Position numbers and translations under genes: made by a program. A stretch of DNA of 21,240 nucleotides from the NCBI GenBank assembly GCA_051651645.1, contig JBOFSR010000154.1, positions 1 to 21,240 on the forward strand, in the 5' to 3' direction. This document shows positions 13,742 to 20,286 of the stretch, piece by piece. The notes beneath the pieces are model-generated. The model was not told the origin of the DNA, searched no databases, and saw only the letters and a list, made by a program, of their open reading frames with translations. This stretch comes from JBOFSR01 sp051651645 (GTDB lineage: Bacteria; Spirochaetota; Spirochaetia; Treponematales; Treponemataceae). Position 1 is the first letter of the stretch, and each line of letters begins with the position of its first letter.

Positions 13742-14812
13742 ATGGTTTATTATCTAGCATCTTTTTTAGCCCCAATGTTTGGCCCTGCTCGATTATTGCA
13801 GTCATACGCCGTGCTTATTGGACTTGTGCTCTACTTTGGCTTTTTTATCACCGTGTGGATTTTACCCTATTTCTATAAAAAACTTCCTTCTGACAGAGGA
13901 CGAGAATTTACTGAGCATGCATCCGCCGCAAAAGGAAAACCAACGGGCTCAGGCTCTGTTTTTGTATCTTTTTTTGTCATCATTTCCGCCATTTTCATCC
14001 CGCTGGATAAATTACAATTAGTTATCATTCTTCTTACGTGGATTACTATGCTCACAGGCTTTTTTGATGACAAGAGTGTTATTAGCTGGAGCGAGTACAA
14101 AAAAGCTCTTCTTGACCTTGTAATCTGTGTTATAGCATCATTTGCACTTTATTACTTACGAGACAAATCAGAAATTGGCGGCGATGTCTATTTTTGGTTC
14201 CCCTTTATATCCCAGCCGATCGCAATCAATCCAGCTATCTATATCGCCATAGCAACCGTTTTATTATGGGTCTCTATAAATACTACAAACTGCACTGATG
14301 GCGTTGACGGTCTTTCTAGCACATTAGTCTTGCTCGCACTAATTCAGCTCGGTGTTATTTTCTATGCTATCTTAGGGCATGCACAGATTTCAAAATACTT
14401 ACTCGTTCCAAACATTTCTGACGGAGCGGAGTGGGCGGTAATAATCTTTGCTCTCTCTGGCGTTTTAATGGGCTACCTGTGGCATAATGCCTTTCCAAGC
14501 AAAGTTCTCATGGGAGATGCAGGCAGTCGTTCCATAGGCTTTTTTATTGGCTGTGTCGTAATGATTAGTGGCAACCCTTTTCTTATACTTGCAACATCAA
14601 CAATCATTATGATAAACGGCGGAATTGGTTTACTCAAAGTTTTTTTAATGCGCTTTTTTAAGGTAAAGTTTTTACTATCAATTCGCTTTCCTCTTCACGA
14701 CCACATGAGACAAAAACTACACTGGTCTCCAACACAGGTTTTAATCAAATTTCTCATTATGCAAATCTTGATTTCAATCGCAATTATTGGGATATTTTTC
14801 AAGATCAGATAA
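13742..14812 (+). CDS. mraY: MraY-like phospho-N-acetylmuramoyl-pentapeptide transferase
   Basis: This polytopic enzyme transfers a sugar-1-phosphate from a UDP-sugar to undecaprenyl phosphate; MraY makes lipid I for peptidoglycan. About ten hydrophobic segments carry the family motifs in order: AKGKPTGSGS, GFFDDKS, NCTDGVDGL, FPSKVLMGDAGSRSIG, then RFPLHDHMRQK. The acidic catalytic residues (DD and the Asp pairs in TDGVDG and GDAG) are present. It is divergent from standard MraY: the PLHHH motif is PLHDH and GDTGSL is GDAGSR. I still favour MraY over WecA-type enzymes because of the GKPT and LMRFFKVKFL...PLHDH context. The start ATG has AGGAG 6 bases upstream. At 356 aa the length is normal. 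It is monocistronic and divergent from the YugP-like gene. Confidence 0.8.
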   Translation: MVYYLASFLAPMFGPARLLQSYAVLIGLVLYFGFFITVWILPYFYKKLPSDRGREFTEHASAAKGKPTGSGSVFVSFFVIISAIFIPLDKLQLVIILLTWITMLTGFFDDKSVISWSEYKKALLDLVICVIASFALYYLRDKSEIGGDVYFWFPFISQPIAINPAIYIAIATVLLWVSINTTNCTDGVDGLSSTLVLLALIQLGVIFYAILGHAQISKYLLVPNISDGAEWAVIIFALSGVLMGYLWHNAFPSKVLMGDAGSRSIGFFIGCVVMISGNPFLILATSTIIMINGGIGLLKVFLMRFFKVKFLLSIRFPLHDHMRQKLHWSPTQVLIKFLIMQILISIAIIGIFFKIR

Positions 14813-14824
14813 TTTCAGGCTCAA

Positions 14825-14842
14825 ATGTTTCACGTGAAACAT
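14825..14842. promoter_or_regulatory. parS: parS site (ParB/Spo0J binding)
   Basis: The 16-bp palindrome TGTTTCACGTGAAACA (14826-14841), extended by flanking A/T to 18 bp, is identical to the bacterial parS consensus defined in B. subtilis. ParB loads here as a CTP-dependent clamp and recruits SMC and ParA for origin segregation. It is intergenic, about 5.3 kb from the putative oriC, as expected. A half-like copy, CACGTGAAA, follows at 14845-14853. Confidence 0.88.
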
Positions 14843-14898
14843 CCACGTGAAAAAAACAATCGCAGTAAAGCAACAGTCAATCTCAAAAAATTTAAAAC

Positions 14899-14927
14899 TT
14901 GACAAATCGTATCAACTATAGTATCCT
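14899..14927 (+). promoter_or_regulatory. Promoter of nox
   Basis: Perfect -35 TTGACA at 14899-14904, 17-base spacer, -10 TATCCT at 14922-14927. The leader of about 46 bases includes GAGGAG before the ATG. A strong promoter fits high expression. Confidence 0.7.
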
Positions 14928-14979
14928 GATTTTTATAGATTTTTTTATCTATTAAATTTTCTTTTGAAGAGGAGTTTTT

Positions 14980-16323
14980 ATGAAAGTTATTGTTCTTGGT
15001 TGCAATCATGCTGGAACGTTTGCTGCGACCACAATCAAAAAAACGTTTGGAGATGTCGAGGTTGTTTCTTATGATAGAAACGATAATATTTCATTTCTTG
15101 CGTGCGGCATTGCTTTGTGGGTTGGCGGCGTAGTAAAAGATCCTAAGGGGCTTTTTTATGCAACTCCAGAAAGCTTGACTCAGCAAGGAATCAAAGTGAA
15201 CATGGGGCATGAAATTACAAAAATAGACTTTGCTGCGAAGAAAGTCTATGGAACAAAATTGTCTGACAAAAGCACTTTTGAGGATTCATACGACAAATTA
15301 ATTTTAGCGGCAGGCTCATGGCCAGTAATTCCTCCATTTGAGGGAGTTAATCTTAAAGGCGTTCATCTTTCAAAGCTTTATCAACATGGACTTGAGCTCA
15401 TCAAAGAAATGGAAAATCCTAAAGTTAAAAATGTTATGGTGATTGGTGCGGGCTACATCGGGGTTGAGCTTTTTGAGGCTTTTAAGCAAAATGGAAAAAA
15501 TATTATTGCAATGGAGGCAATGCCTCGTGTTATGGCAAATTATTTTGACCCAGAAATTTCTTGCGAAGCAGAAAAACATATTAGAAATGGCGGAGTTGAT
15601 CTTCATTTGAATGAAAAAGTCGTTCGCTTTGAAGGCGATGCAAACGGCCACGTCAACAAGGTTGTAACTGATAAGGCAAGCTATGATGTTGATGCCGTTG
15701 TTGTTTCTGTGGGATTTCGCCCAAATAGCGAGCTATATAAAGATACGCTTACCGTTGGTAAAAATGGTGGCATTATCGTTAACGAATATATGCAATCAAG
15801 TGATCCAAATGTATTTGCAATTGGAGATTGTGCAATGGTGCATTCAAATGCAACACAACAAAGCGAATACATTGCCCTTGCAACAAATGCAGTTCGAATG
15901 GGAATCGTTGCAGCGTTGAATATTAAAGAAAATGCCGTTGCGTATAAAGGAACTCAAGGATCAAATGCAATCTGTGTATTTGGCTACAATATGGCATCAA
16001 CGGGACTTTCTGAAGAATCTTGTAAAATGCGCGGATTAGATGTTAAAACAAGCTTTGTAAAAGATGCATCTCGCCCAGAATTTATGCCAAGCTATACAGA
16101 TGTTTTAGTAAAAATGGTATATGACGCAAAAACACGCCGAATTATTGGAGCACAAATTGCATCAGAAGAAAATCATGCTGAAGCAATTCATGCATTCTCG
16201 CTTGCTATTCAAAATGGCATGACCGTCGAAGAATTTGCCCTCTCTGATTTTTTCTTTTTACCGCACTTTAATAAACCTGTCTCATGGCTTACCCAAGTAG
16301 CATATAACGTTCTTGGAAAATAA
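14980..16323 (+). CDS. nox: NADH oxidase (FAD-dependent, probably water-forming)
   Basis: It oxidises NADH with oxygen and in anaerobic spirochaetes removes oxygen and regenerates NAD+. The 447 aa protein has an N-terminal FAD-binding segment (VIVLGCNHAGTFAA), redox-active Cys42 in FLACGIALWVGG, a second dinucleotide-binding loop (VMVIGAGYIGVELFEAF, about 150-166), the FAD motif VFAIGDCAMV, and a C-terminal dimer domain. The single Cys42 rather than a CxxxxC pair places it with the water-forming NADH oxidase/CoA-disulfide reductase group; the latter is the main alternative. The start has GAGGAG 8 bases upstream. It is preceded by a strong promoter and parS and followed by a hairpin. It is probably monocistronic. 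Confidence 0.93.
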   Translation: MKVIVLGCNHAGTFAATTIKKTFGDVEVVSYDRNDNISFLACGIALWVGGVVKDPKGLFYATPESLTQQGIKVNMGHEITKIDFAAKKVYGTKLSDKSTFEDSYDKLILAAGSWPVIPPFEGVNLKGVHLSKLYQHGLELIKEMENPKVKNVMVIGAGYIGVELFEAFKQNGKNIIAMEAMPRVMANYFDPEISCEAEKHIRNGGVDLHLNEKVVRFEGDANGHVNKVVTDKASYDVDAVVVSVGFRPNSELYKDTLTVGKNGGIIVNEYMQSSDPNVFAIGDCAMVHSNATQQSEYIALATNAVRMGIVAALNIKENAVAYKGTQGSNAICVFGYNMASTGLSEESCKMRGLDVKTSFVKDASRPEFMPSYTDVLVKMVYDAKTRRIIGAQIASEENHAEAIHAFSLAIQNGMTVEEFALSDFFFLPHFNKPVSWLTQVAYNVLGK

Positions 16324-16348
16324 TTTCAGTGAAATAGGAGTTTCATTG

Positions 16349-16376
16349 CTAATAGTAGGATTTTTCCTACTATTAG
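16349..16376. terminator. Perfect 12-bp hairpin between convergent nox and the OmpA-like gene
   Basis: CTAATAGTAGGA (16349-16360), loop TTTT, TCCTACTATTAG (16365-16376). It sits 26 bases after the nox stop and 15 bases after the end of the OmpA-like gene. A short T-containing tail follows on either side but no long U-run, so it is likely a bidirectional terminator of moderate strength. Confidence 0.65.
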
Positions 16377-16391
16377 TTGTATTTAGATTTC

Positions 16392-17504
16392 TTAATTTTC
16401 ATAAACAACATACACTTCAATTCGAGTTGATTCTTGAATTAAAGAAGCATTTGCCGTTCGGATCTTTGGGATTTCAGATCCCATTGCTGTTATATTGTTT
16501 GGATTAACAGCACCCAATTCAATAAAGCTATTTACAATTACATCAGCTCTTTCTTTTGTCAAAGCAATCTGTGAAACATTAGTATCTGAAGTTTCAATAT
16601 AGCTAATTACAAAAAATTGACTATTTGCAAATGTTTTTAATATTTCAGCAACTTTATTAATCCGTTCTTTTTCAGTATTAAAAAGGACTGATCGCCCTCG
16701 TTGAAATCGCATTTTTTCAAGCGTTATTATAATTCCTGTATCAGATGATTTAATAGAAATATTTTCTATATTACTTGTTGCAACTGATTCTGATATTTTT
16801 TTTATTGCTAAGTTTTTCTTTGTATCTGCTGAGCTGGTTGTCATGCCAGTTTGAGGGCGTGTAGTCTTTGTATAACTTGAATATGAGCGAGTCTCTTTTT
16901 TCTCCACTTTTTTTGATTTTCCTGCAGATCCTATCCAACCAATTGATAAATAAGGCCGCATTGCAAAAAATGAATAATCAGTATATTTTTTTGACGCACT
17001 CATTAAATGAAGTGAAAACAAATAATTAAAAGACGATCCCAAATTAACTGAAAACATTGAAAATATCGCTACTCTAAAAGCTATATCAGCAGTAATCCCA
17101 TAACCTGTTGATATACGGGGAGCTAGTATCATTTGAAGAACATTAAAGCCAAGGGCAGTATTTATAGAAAATATATTTCCAATTCTAAATATATAAGCAG
17201 GGCCGATTGAAAAATCTATACCCTCAGTAAAAGCATAGGTTAAAATCTGTTTTTCACCTTGAAGAACATAATGGAATGGAACGATATAGTCAAATTTTAC
17301 CCATAAACCTAAATTTATTTTTGATATAAAATATAAATTTGCCGTAACTCCAAAGGATTTATGGTTCATTATAATTTTTTCATTAATAATCTTTTCATTT
17401 GCTACAAAAAATGAAGCTCCTATACTTCCTGAAAATTCTGCTTCAGAAAAAACATTATGAGCAATGAAAAAGAAAAATAAATAAATAAATAAAAGTTTTT
17501 TCAT
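16392..17504 (-). CDS. Outer-membrane beta-barrel with C-terminal OmpA-like domain, 370 aa
   Basis: A signal peptide (MKKLLFIYLFFFFIAHNVFS, cleavage near residue 20) is followed by alternating beta-strand sequence with aromatic edges (about 22-195), consistent with an eight-stranded barrel. A Ser/Thr/Lys-rich linker comes next (about 198-235), then an OmpA/MotB-like domain (about 260-370): RFQRGRSVLFN, a central ETSDT, LTKERADVIVNSFIELGA, and a terminal STRIEVYVV. OmpA domains normally hold peptidoglycan through an Asp and an Arg; here the loop is degenerate (no NxxLSxxRA), so binding is uncertain. The signal peptide core is encoded by a tetranucleotide repeat. It is the last gene of the dnaN-recF-dciA run but 55 bases from dciA, and converges on nox. 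The family is recognised only at domain level. Confidence 0.72.
   Translation of the reverse strand: MKKLLFIYLFFFFIAHNVFSEAEFSGSIGASFFVANEKIINEKIIMNHKSFGVTANLYFISKINLGLWVKFDYIVPFHYVLQGEKQILTYAFTEGIDFSIGPAYIFRIGNIFSINTALGFNVLQMILAPRISTGYGITADIAFRVAIFSMFSVNLGSSFNYLFSLHLMSASKKYTDYSFFAMRPYLSIGWIGSAGKSKKVEKKETRSYSSYTKTTRPQTGMTTSSADTKKNLAIKKISESVATSNIENISIKSSDTGIIITLEKMRFQRGRSVLFNTEKERINKVAEILKTFANSQFFVISYIETSDTNVSQIALTKERADVIVNSFIELGAVNPNNITAMGSEIPKIRTANASLIQESTRIEVYVVYEN
17475..17493. repeat. (AAAT)4.5 repeat inside the signal peptide codons of the barrel gene
   Basis: Four and a half units of AAAT on the plus strand, which is TTTA/ATTT on the coding strand, lie at codons 4-10 of the OmpA-like gene. 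The unit is not a multiple of three, so a gain or loss of one unit shifts the frame. Confidence 0.75.
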
Positions 17505-17547
17505 TCTAAAATACTCTACTCCATATTTGTTTTATCTTCAATAGAAA

Positions 17548-17571
17548 TTATTTATTTATTTATTTATTTAT
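17548..17571. repeat. (TTAT)6 tetranucleotide repeat at the dciA 3' end
   Basis: Six exact TTAT units span the last codons and stop of dciA and the first part of the 55-base gap before the OmpA-like gene. They are of the same type as the repeat 55 bases away in the barrel signal peptide. Confidence 0.85.
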
Positions 17572-17892
17572 CTTAAAACTGATTGTTTTTATTTTTAAGC
17601 TAGGAACATTTTTATTTAATTCTTTTAAAATAAATTTTCTATAAAATTGTAATAATTGAATCCATCCTGCATGATCAACTTCTACAATTAAAATATTATT
17701 TTGTAAATCTATAAGTCGTGTATGATCAGCAAGTTTATTACCCTCAATGCTAATTTTATTTAGAATATCATTCCAAAGATTTGATAAATCATTTGATTGA
17801 TTCATCTTCGCTTTATCAAAATTACTAAAAATTGAGTCTATAATATCGCTTGCTTTTTTATACTCATTCACTGCAAATTCCATCTGCAACAT
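17560..17892 (-). CDS. dciA: DciA-family (DUF721) helicase-loading protein, 110 aa
   Basis: DciA helps load the replicative helicase DnaB in bacteria that lack DnaC or DnaI. The sequence has the DUF721 pattern: NLWNDI, KLADHTRLIDLQNNILIVEV, then DHAGWIQLLQFYRKFILKELN. The 110 aa length is normal. It overlaps the recF 3' end by 29 bases; an alternative ATG is three codons later, and neither has a clear Shine-Dalgarno, so coupling to recF is likely. The position after dnaA-dnaN-recF is a common home for DciA genes and supports the call. Its 3' end lies in a tetranucleotide repeat, so slippage there would alter its last residues. Confidence 0.82.
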   Translation of the reverse strand: MLQMEFAVNEYKKASDIIDSIFSNFDKAKMNQSNDLSNLWNDILNKISIEGNKLADHTRLIDLQNNILIVEVDHAGWIQLLQFYRKFILKELNKNVPSLKIKTISFKINK

Positions 17893-18937
17893 TATAAATT
17901 TTTGTATGCGTTTTTTTATAATTTTGAAAATTTTCCGTTTCTAAAAAGGTACAAAATAATTGTTCATATTCAGGTAGTAAAAACATTATTTTTTCACGTT
18001 TTTCTTGATCAAGTTCAAGTAAGACATCATCTAAAAGTAAAATTGGATTTTTAGATGTGATTTTAATATACAGCTTTGCTTGAATAAGACGTAAAATTAA
18101 AGCAATTAATCGACGTTGCCCCATTGAAGTTGAAGGGACAAAGTTATTATCATTTCTAAAAAAACGAATATTGTCACGATGAATCCCAGACATTGTTGTT
18201 CCCATAGCTTTATCAATTTCTCGTTTCTCTAATAATTTAGATAAAATTTCAGCTCGTGAGTAATTTTTCCATGACGGATAATATTTTATATGAACATTAT
18301 CTATTTTTGAAATTTCATTATATAAATCTTTAAAATATAAATTAAACTGATAAATAATATCATTTCGCTTTGTTTGAATTTCAATTCCACATTCAATGAG
18401 TTGAATATCAATTGTATCTAATAAATCATATTTTTTTTCTTTTAAAATAGCATTTCGTGTTTTTAATATTTTTTTGTATTTTCGCAAAGCATCAATATAA
18501 AAATCATCATAAAGAGAAAGCGTTTGATCAATGAAAAATCGCCTTCTCTCTGGCTCTCCAACTACAAATTCTAAATCTTCATGAGAAAATAAAACACAAG
18601 GAATTGTATTTATCAATTCTTTTCTGTCTTTAATGATTTTGCCATTTTTCTCAATTTTTTTTTTATTATCTGAATATTGAATATTTATAAAATTTGATTT
18701 TTCTGATTCATCTTTAAATATAGATCGAATAGTAAAAAAAGGTTCATTATAAGTTAAAAGTTCAGAATCATTTTTTGTTCTAAAAGATGATCCATACGCT
18801 GCCATATAAAGCGATTCAATAATATTACTTTTACCTTGCCCATTTTTCCCAATAAAAAATATTTCTTTCGAAGATAAATCAATTGAAGTATTTTCTAAAT
18901 TTCTAAAATTCTTATGAGAAACAGATAAAAAAGGCAC
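17864..18937 (-). CDS. recF: DNA replication and repair protein RecF
   Basis: RecF is an SMC-like ATPase that, with RecO and RecR, loads RecA at single-stranded gaps. It has Walker A GKNGQGKS (about 30-37), the ABC signature STSMGQRRLIALIL, and Walker B ILLLDDVLLELD. At 357 aa the length is normal. It starts with GTG (MPFLSVSHKN) at 18935-18937, one base after the dnaN stop, with GGAG 5 bases upstream. The frame with ATG at that spot is out of register. It is part of the dnaN-recF-dciA operon. Confidence 0.95.
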   Translation of the reverse strand: MPFLSVSHKNFRNLENTSIDLSSKEIFFIGKNGQGKSNIIESLYMAAYGSSFRTKNDSELLTYNEPFFTIRSIFKDESEKSNFINIQYSDNKKKIEKNGKIIKDRKELINTIPCVLFSHEDLEFVVGEPERRRFFIDQTLSLYDDFYIDALRKYKKILKTRNAILKEKKYDLLDTIDIQLIECGIEIQTKRNDIIYQFNLYFKDLYNEISKIDNVHIKYYPSWKNYSRAEILSKLLEKREIDKAMGTTMSGIHRDNIRFFRNDNNFVPSTSMGQRRLIALILRLIQAKLYIKITSKNPILLLDDVLLELDQEKREKIMFLLPEYEQLFCTFLETENFQNYKKTHTKIYNVADGICSE

Positions 18938-18938
18938 A

Positions 18939-20042
18939 TTACTCCACTTGTAAAGGCATTACAACGTGAAGAAAATCTGATTGAGGATCAGAAAGTAACG
19001 TAATAGATTTCATATTTTCGGTAAATTCAAAAATTATTTTTTCTGAATCAATTACTTTAAGAGGTTCTTCAATATGTAAATGATTTAAGGCAAAAACAAT
19101 ATCATCACCTTGGTAATCACATTCAATTTCTTCTTGGGCTTTTCCAATATCCGATTCTTGTGAATAAATTGTTAAATTTCCATTTGAAATATTAAAATAA
19201 ATTCTTTTTAATGATTTTTCAACCAGTAAGGAAACACGTCGTAATGCTTCAGCTAACTCACTTTTTTGAACAGTGAATTTATATAATTGTCTTTCTGGAA
19301 TAACTTTTTTATAATTTGGATACTGCCCTTCAATTAAAACTGAATTAAATTCATAATTTCCAAATTGAAAGAAAATCATTTTATTATCTAAAGCAATTTT
19401 TATATTTCCTTCTGAAGTCATTCTTTTTTGTATGATTGATAAAATCTTAGTAGGTACAATTGCAGAGGAGAAATTTTCAACGCCTTCGCAAAGAGGTTTT
19501 TTAACATAGGCTAAACGTCGAGCATCAGTAGAAACTAAAATTAAATTTTCTTCATCTTTTTCAAAAAACACGCCATTTATAAAATATCTATTTTCATCAT
19601 CGGAAACAGCAAATATGGTTTGTGTAATCATTTCTTTAAATTCTTTTGCAGGAACTTCAAAAAAGATAACATTTTCAGATGAATTAAAGACAGGAAATTT
19701 TTCACTACTAATACTTTTTAAATTAAAATTTATTTTTTTAGACGTTGGTTTTATTTCAACAATAATATCTTTTTTTGAAAATAAAATATCACCTTGTGGA
19801 AGTGAATTAAGAATGCTTATAAATTTATCACAAAAAACTGTTGTTTCTCCATTTTCTTTTACTTCAACAGGGATTTTTGTTTCATAGCTAACTTTTACAT
19901 CAGTTGCTCTAATCGTAAGAGTATCATCTTGTACAGATAAAAATACATTTGAAAGAATTGATAAAGCATTTTTTGAAGAAATAATTTCTTGTGCAATATT
20001 TATTTCTTTAATTAAAAGATCTTTGTTAAAAATGAATTCCAT
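18939..20042 (-). CDS. dnaN: DNA polymerase III beta subunit (sliding clamp)
   Basis: DnaN encircles DNA and tethers polymerase III and repair proteins. The 367 aa length and the whole sequence fit the three-domain clamp: MEFIFNKDLLIKEINIAQEI at the N-terminus, FFINGVFFEK-like VSTDARRLAY in domain 2, and QYPNYKKVIPERQ, then a C-terminal VVMPLQVE (the family usually ends M-P-x-R/Q). The start ATG has AGGAG 8 bases upstream. It is the first gene after the putative origin, transcribed away from it, and is followed by recF with one base between. Confidence 0.96.
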   Translation of the reverse strand: MEFIFNKDLLIKEINIAQEIISSKNALSILSNVFLSVQDDTLTIRATDVKVSYETKIPVEVKENGETTVFCDKFISILNSLPQGDILFSKKDIIVEIKPTSKKINFNLKSISSEKFPVFNSSENVIFFEVPAKEFKEMITQTIFAVSDDENRYFINGVFFEKDEENLILVSTDARRLAYVKKPLCEGVENFSSAIVPTKILSIIQKRMTSEGNIKIALDNKMIFFQFGNYEFNSVLIEGQYPNYKKVIPERQLYKFTVQKSELAEALRRVSLLVEKSLKRIYFNISNGNLTIYSQESDIGKAQEEIECDYQGDDIVFALNHLHIEEPLKVIDSEKIIFEFTENMKSITLLSDPQSDFLHVVMPLQVE

Positions 20043-20102
20043 TATTTTCTCCTAAACAAATTATAAAGTTTTACTTTTTATAATTATTATATTTATATAT
20101 AT

Positions 20103-20123
20103 AAGTAATAGTAGTAATAGGGG
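20103..20123 (+). promoter_or_regulatory. DnaA-trio array and G-cluster (basal unwinding element)
   Basis: Six consecutive trios, AAG TAA TAG TAG TAA TAG (20103-20120), run straight into GGG (GGGG with the last trio) and a degenerate box TGTGTATAT. This matches the DnaA-trio, GC-cluster, DnaA-box order described for bacterial origin unwinding; AT-rich DNA to be melted lies on the dnaN side. Confidence 0.65.
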
Positions 20124-20205
20124 CTGTGTATATGTTAATAAAAAAGATAACTTTATGATATTTCGCTTTTTATAAGTTTAATAAGTCATTTTTCTTATTA
20201 GATTT

Positions 20206-20214
20206 TTATCCACA
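20206..20214 (+). promoter_or_regulatory. Consensus DnaA box
   Basis: TTATCCACA, exact consensus, in the intergenic region 3' of dnaA. Confidence 0.85.
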
Positions 20215-20242
20215 TATTAAATTATTTCTAAGTTTTACTTAC

Positions 20243-20251
20243 TTATCAACA
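20243..20251 (+). promoter_or_regulatory. DnaA box, one mismatch
   Basis: TTATCAACA, same orientation as the perfect box 37 bases away. Confidence 0.65.
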
Positions 20252-20286
20252 GTAATATAACACATTATTAACAATTTGTTAATATA

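Larger units (their letters stand above)
20043..20286. other. oriC: Putative chromosomal origin (oriC) between dnaA and dnaN
   Basis: The 244-base, very AT-rich interval holds a perfect DnaA box TTATCCACA at 20206-20214, a one-mismatch box TTATCAACA at 20243-20251, and an 8-bp inverted repeat of box-like TATTAACA/TGTTAATA at 20266-20284. Weaker box-like sequences lie at 20125-20133 and 20133-20141. An AT-rich run (20063-20102) borders a DnaA-trio array. The location between dnaA and dnaN matches known origins. The dnaN promoter must also be here. Confidence 0.75.

Noticed and set aside
14825..14853. The CACGTG palindrome as a terminator for mraY
   Set aside because: It is followed by A, not T, on the sense strand, and it equals the parS consensus.
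20266..20284. TATTAACA/TGTTAATA hairpin as the dnaA terminator
   Set aside because: No GC in the stem and no T-run; it is better explained as paired DnaA-box-like sequence in the origin.
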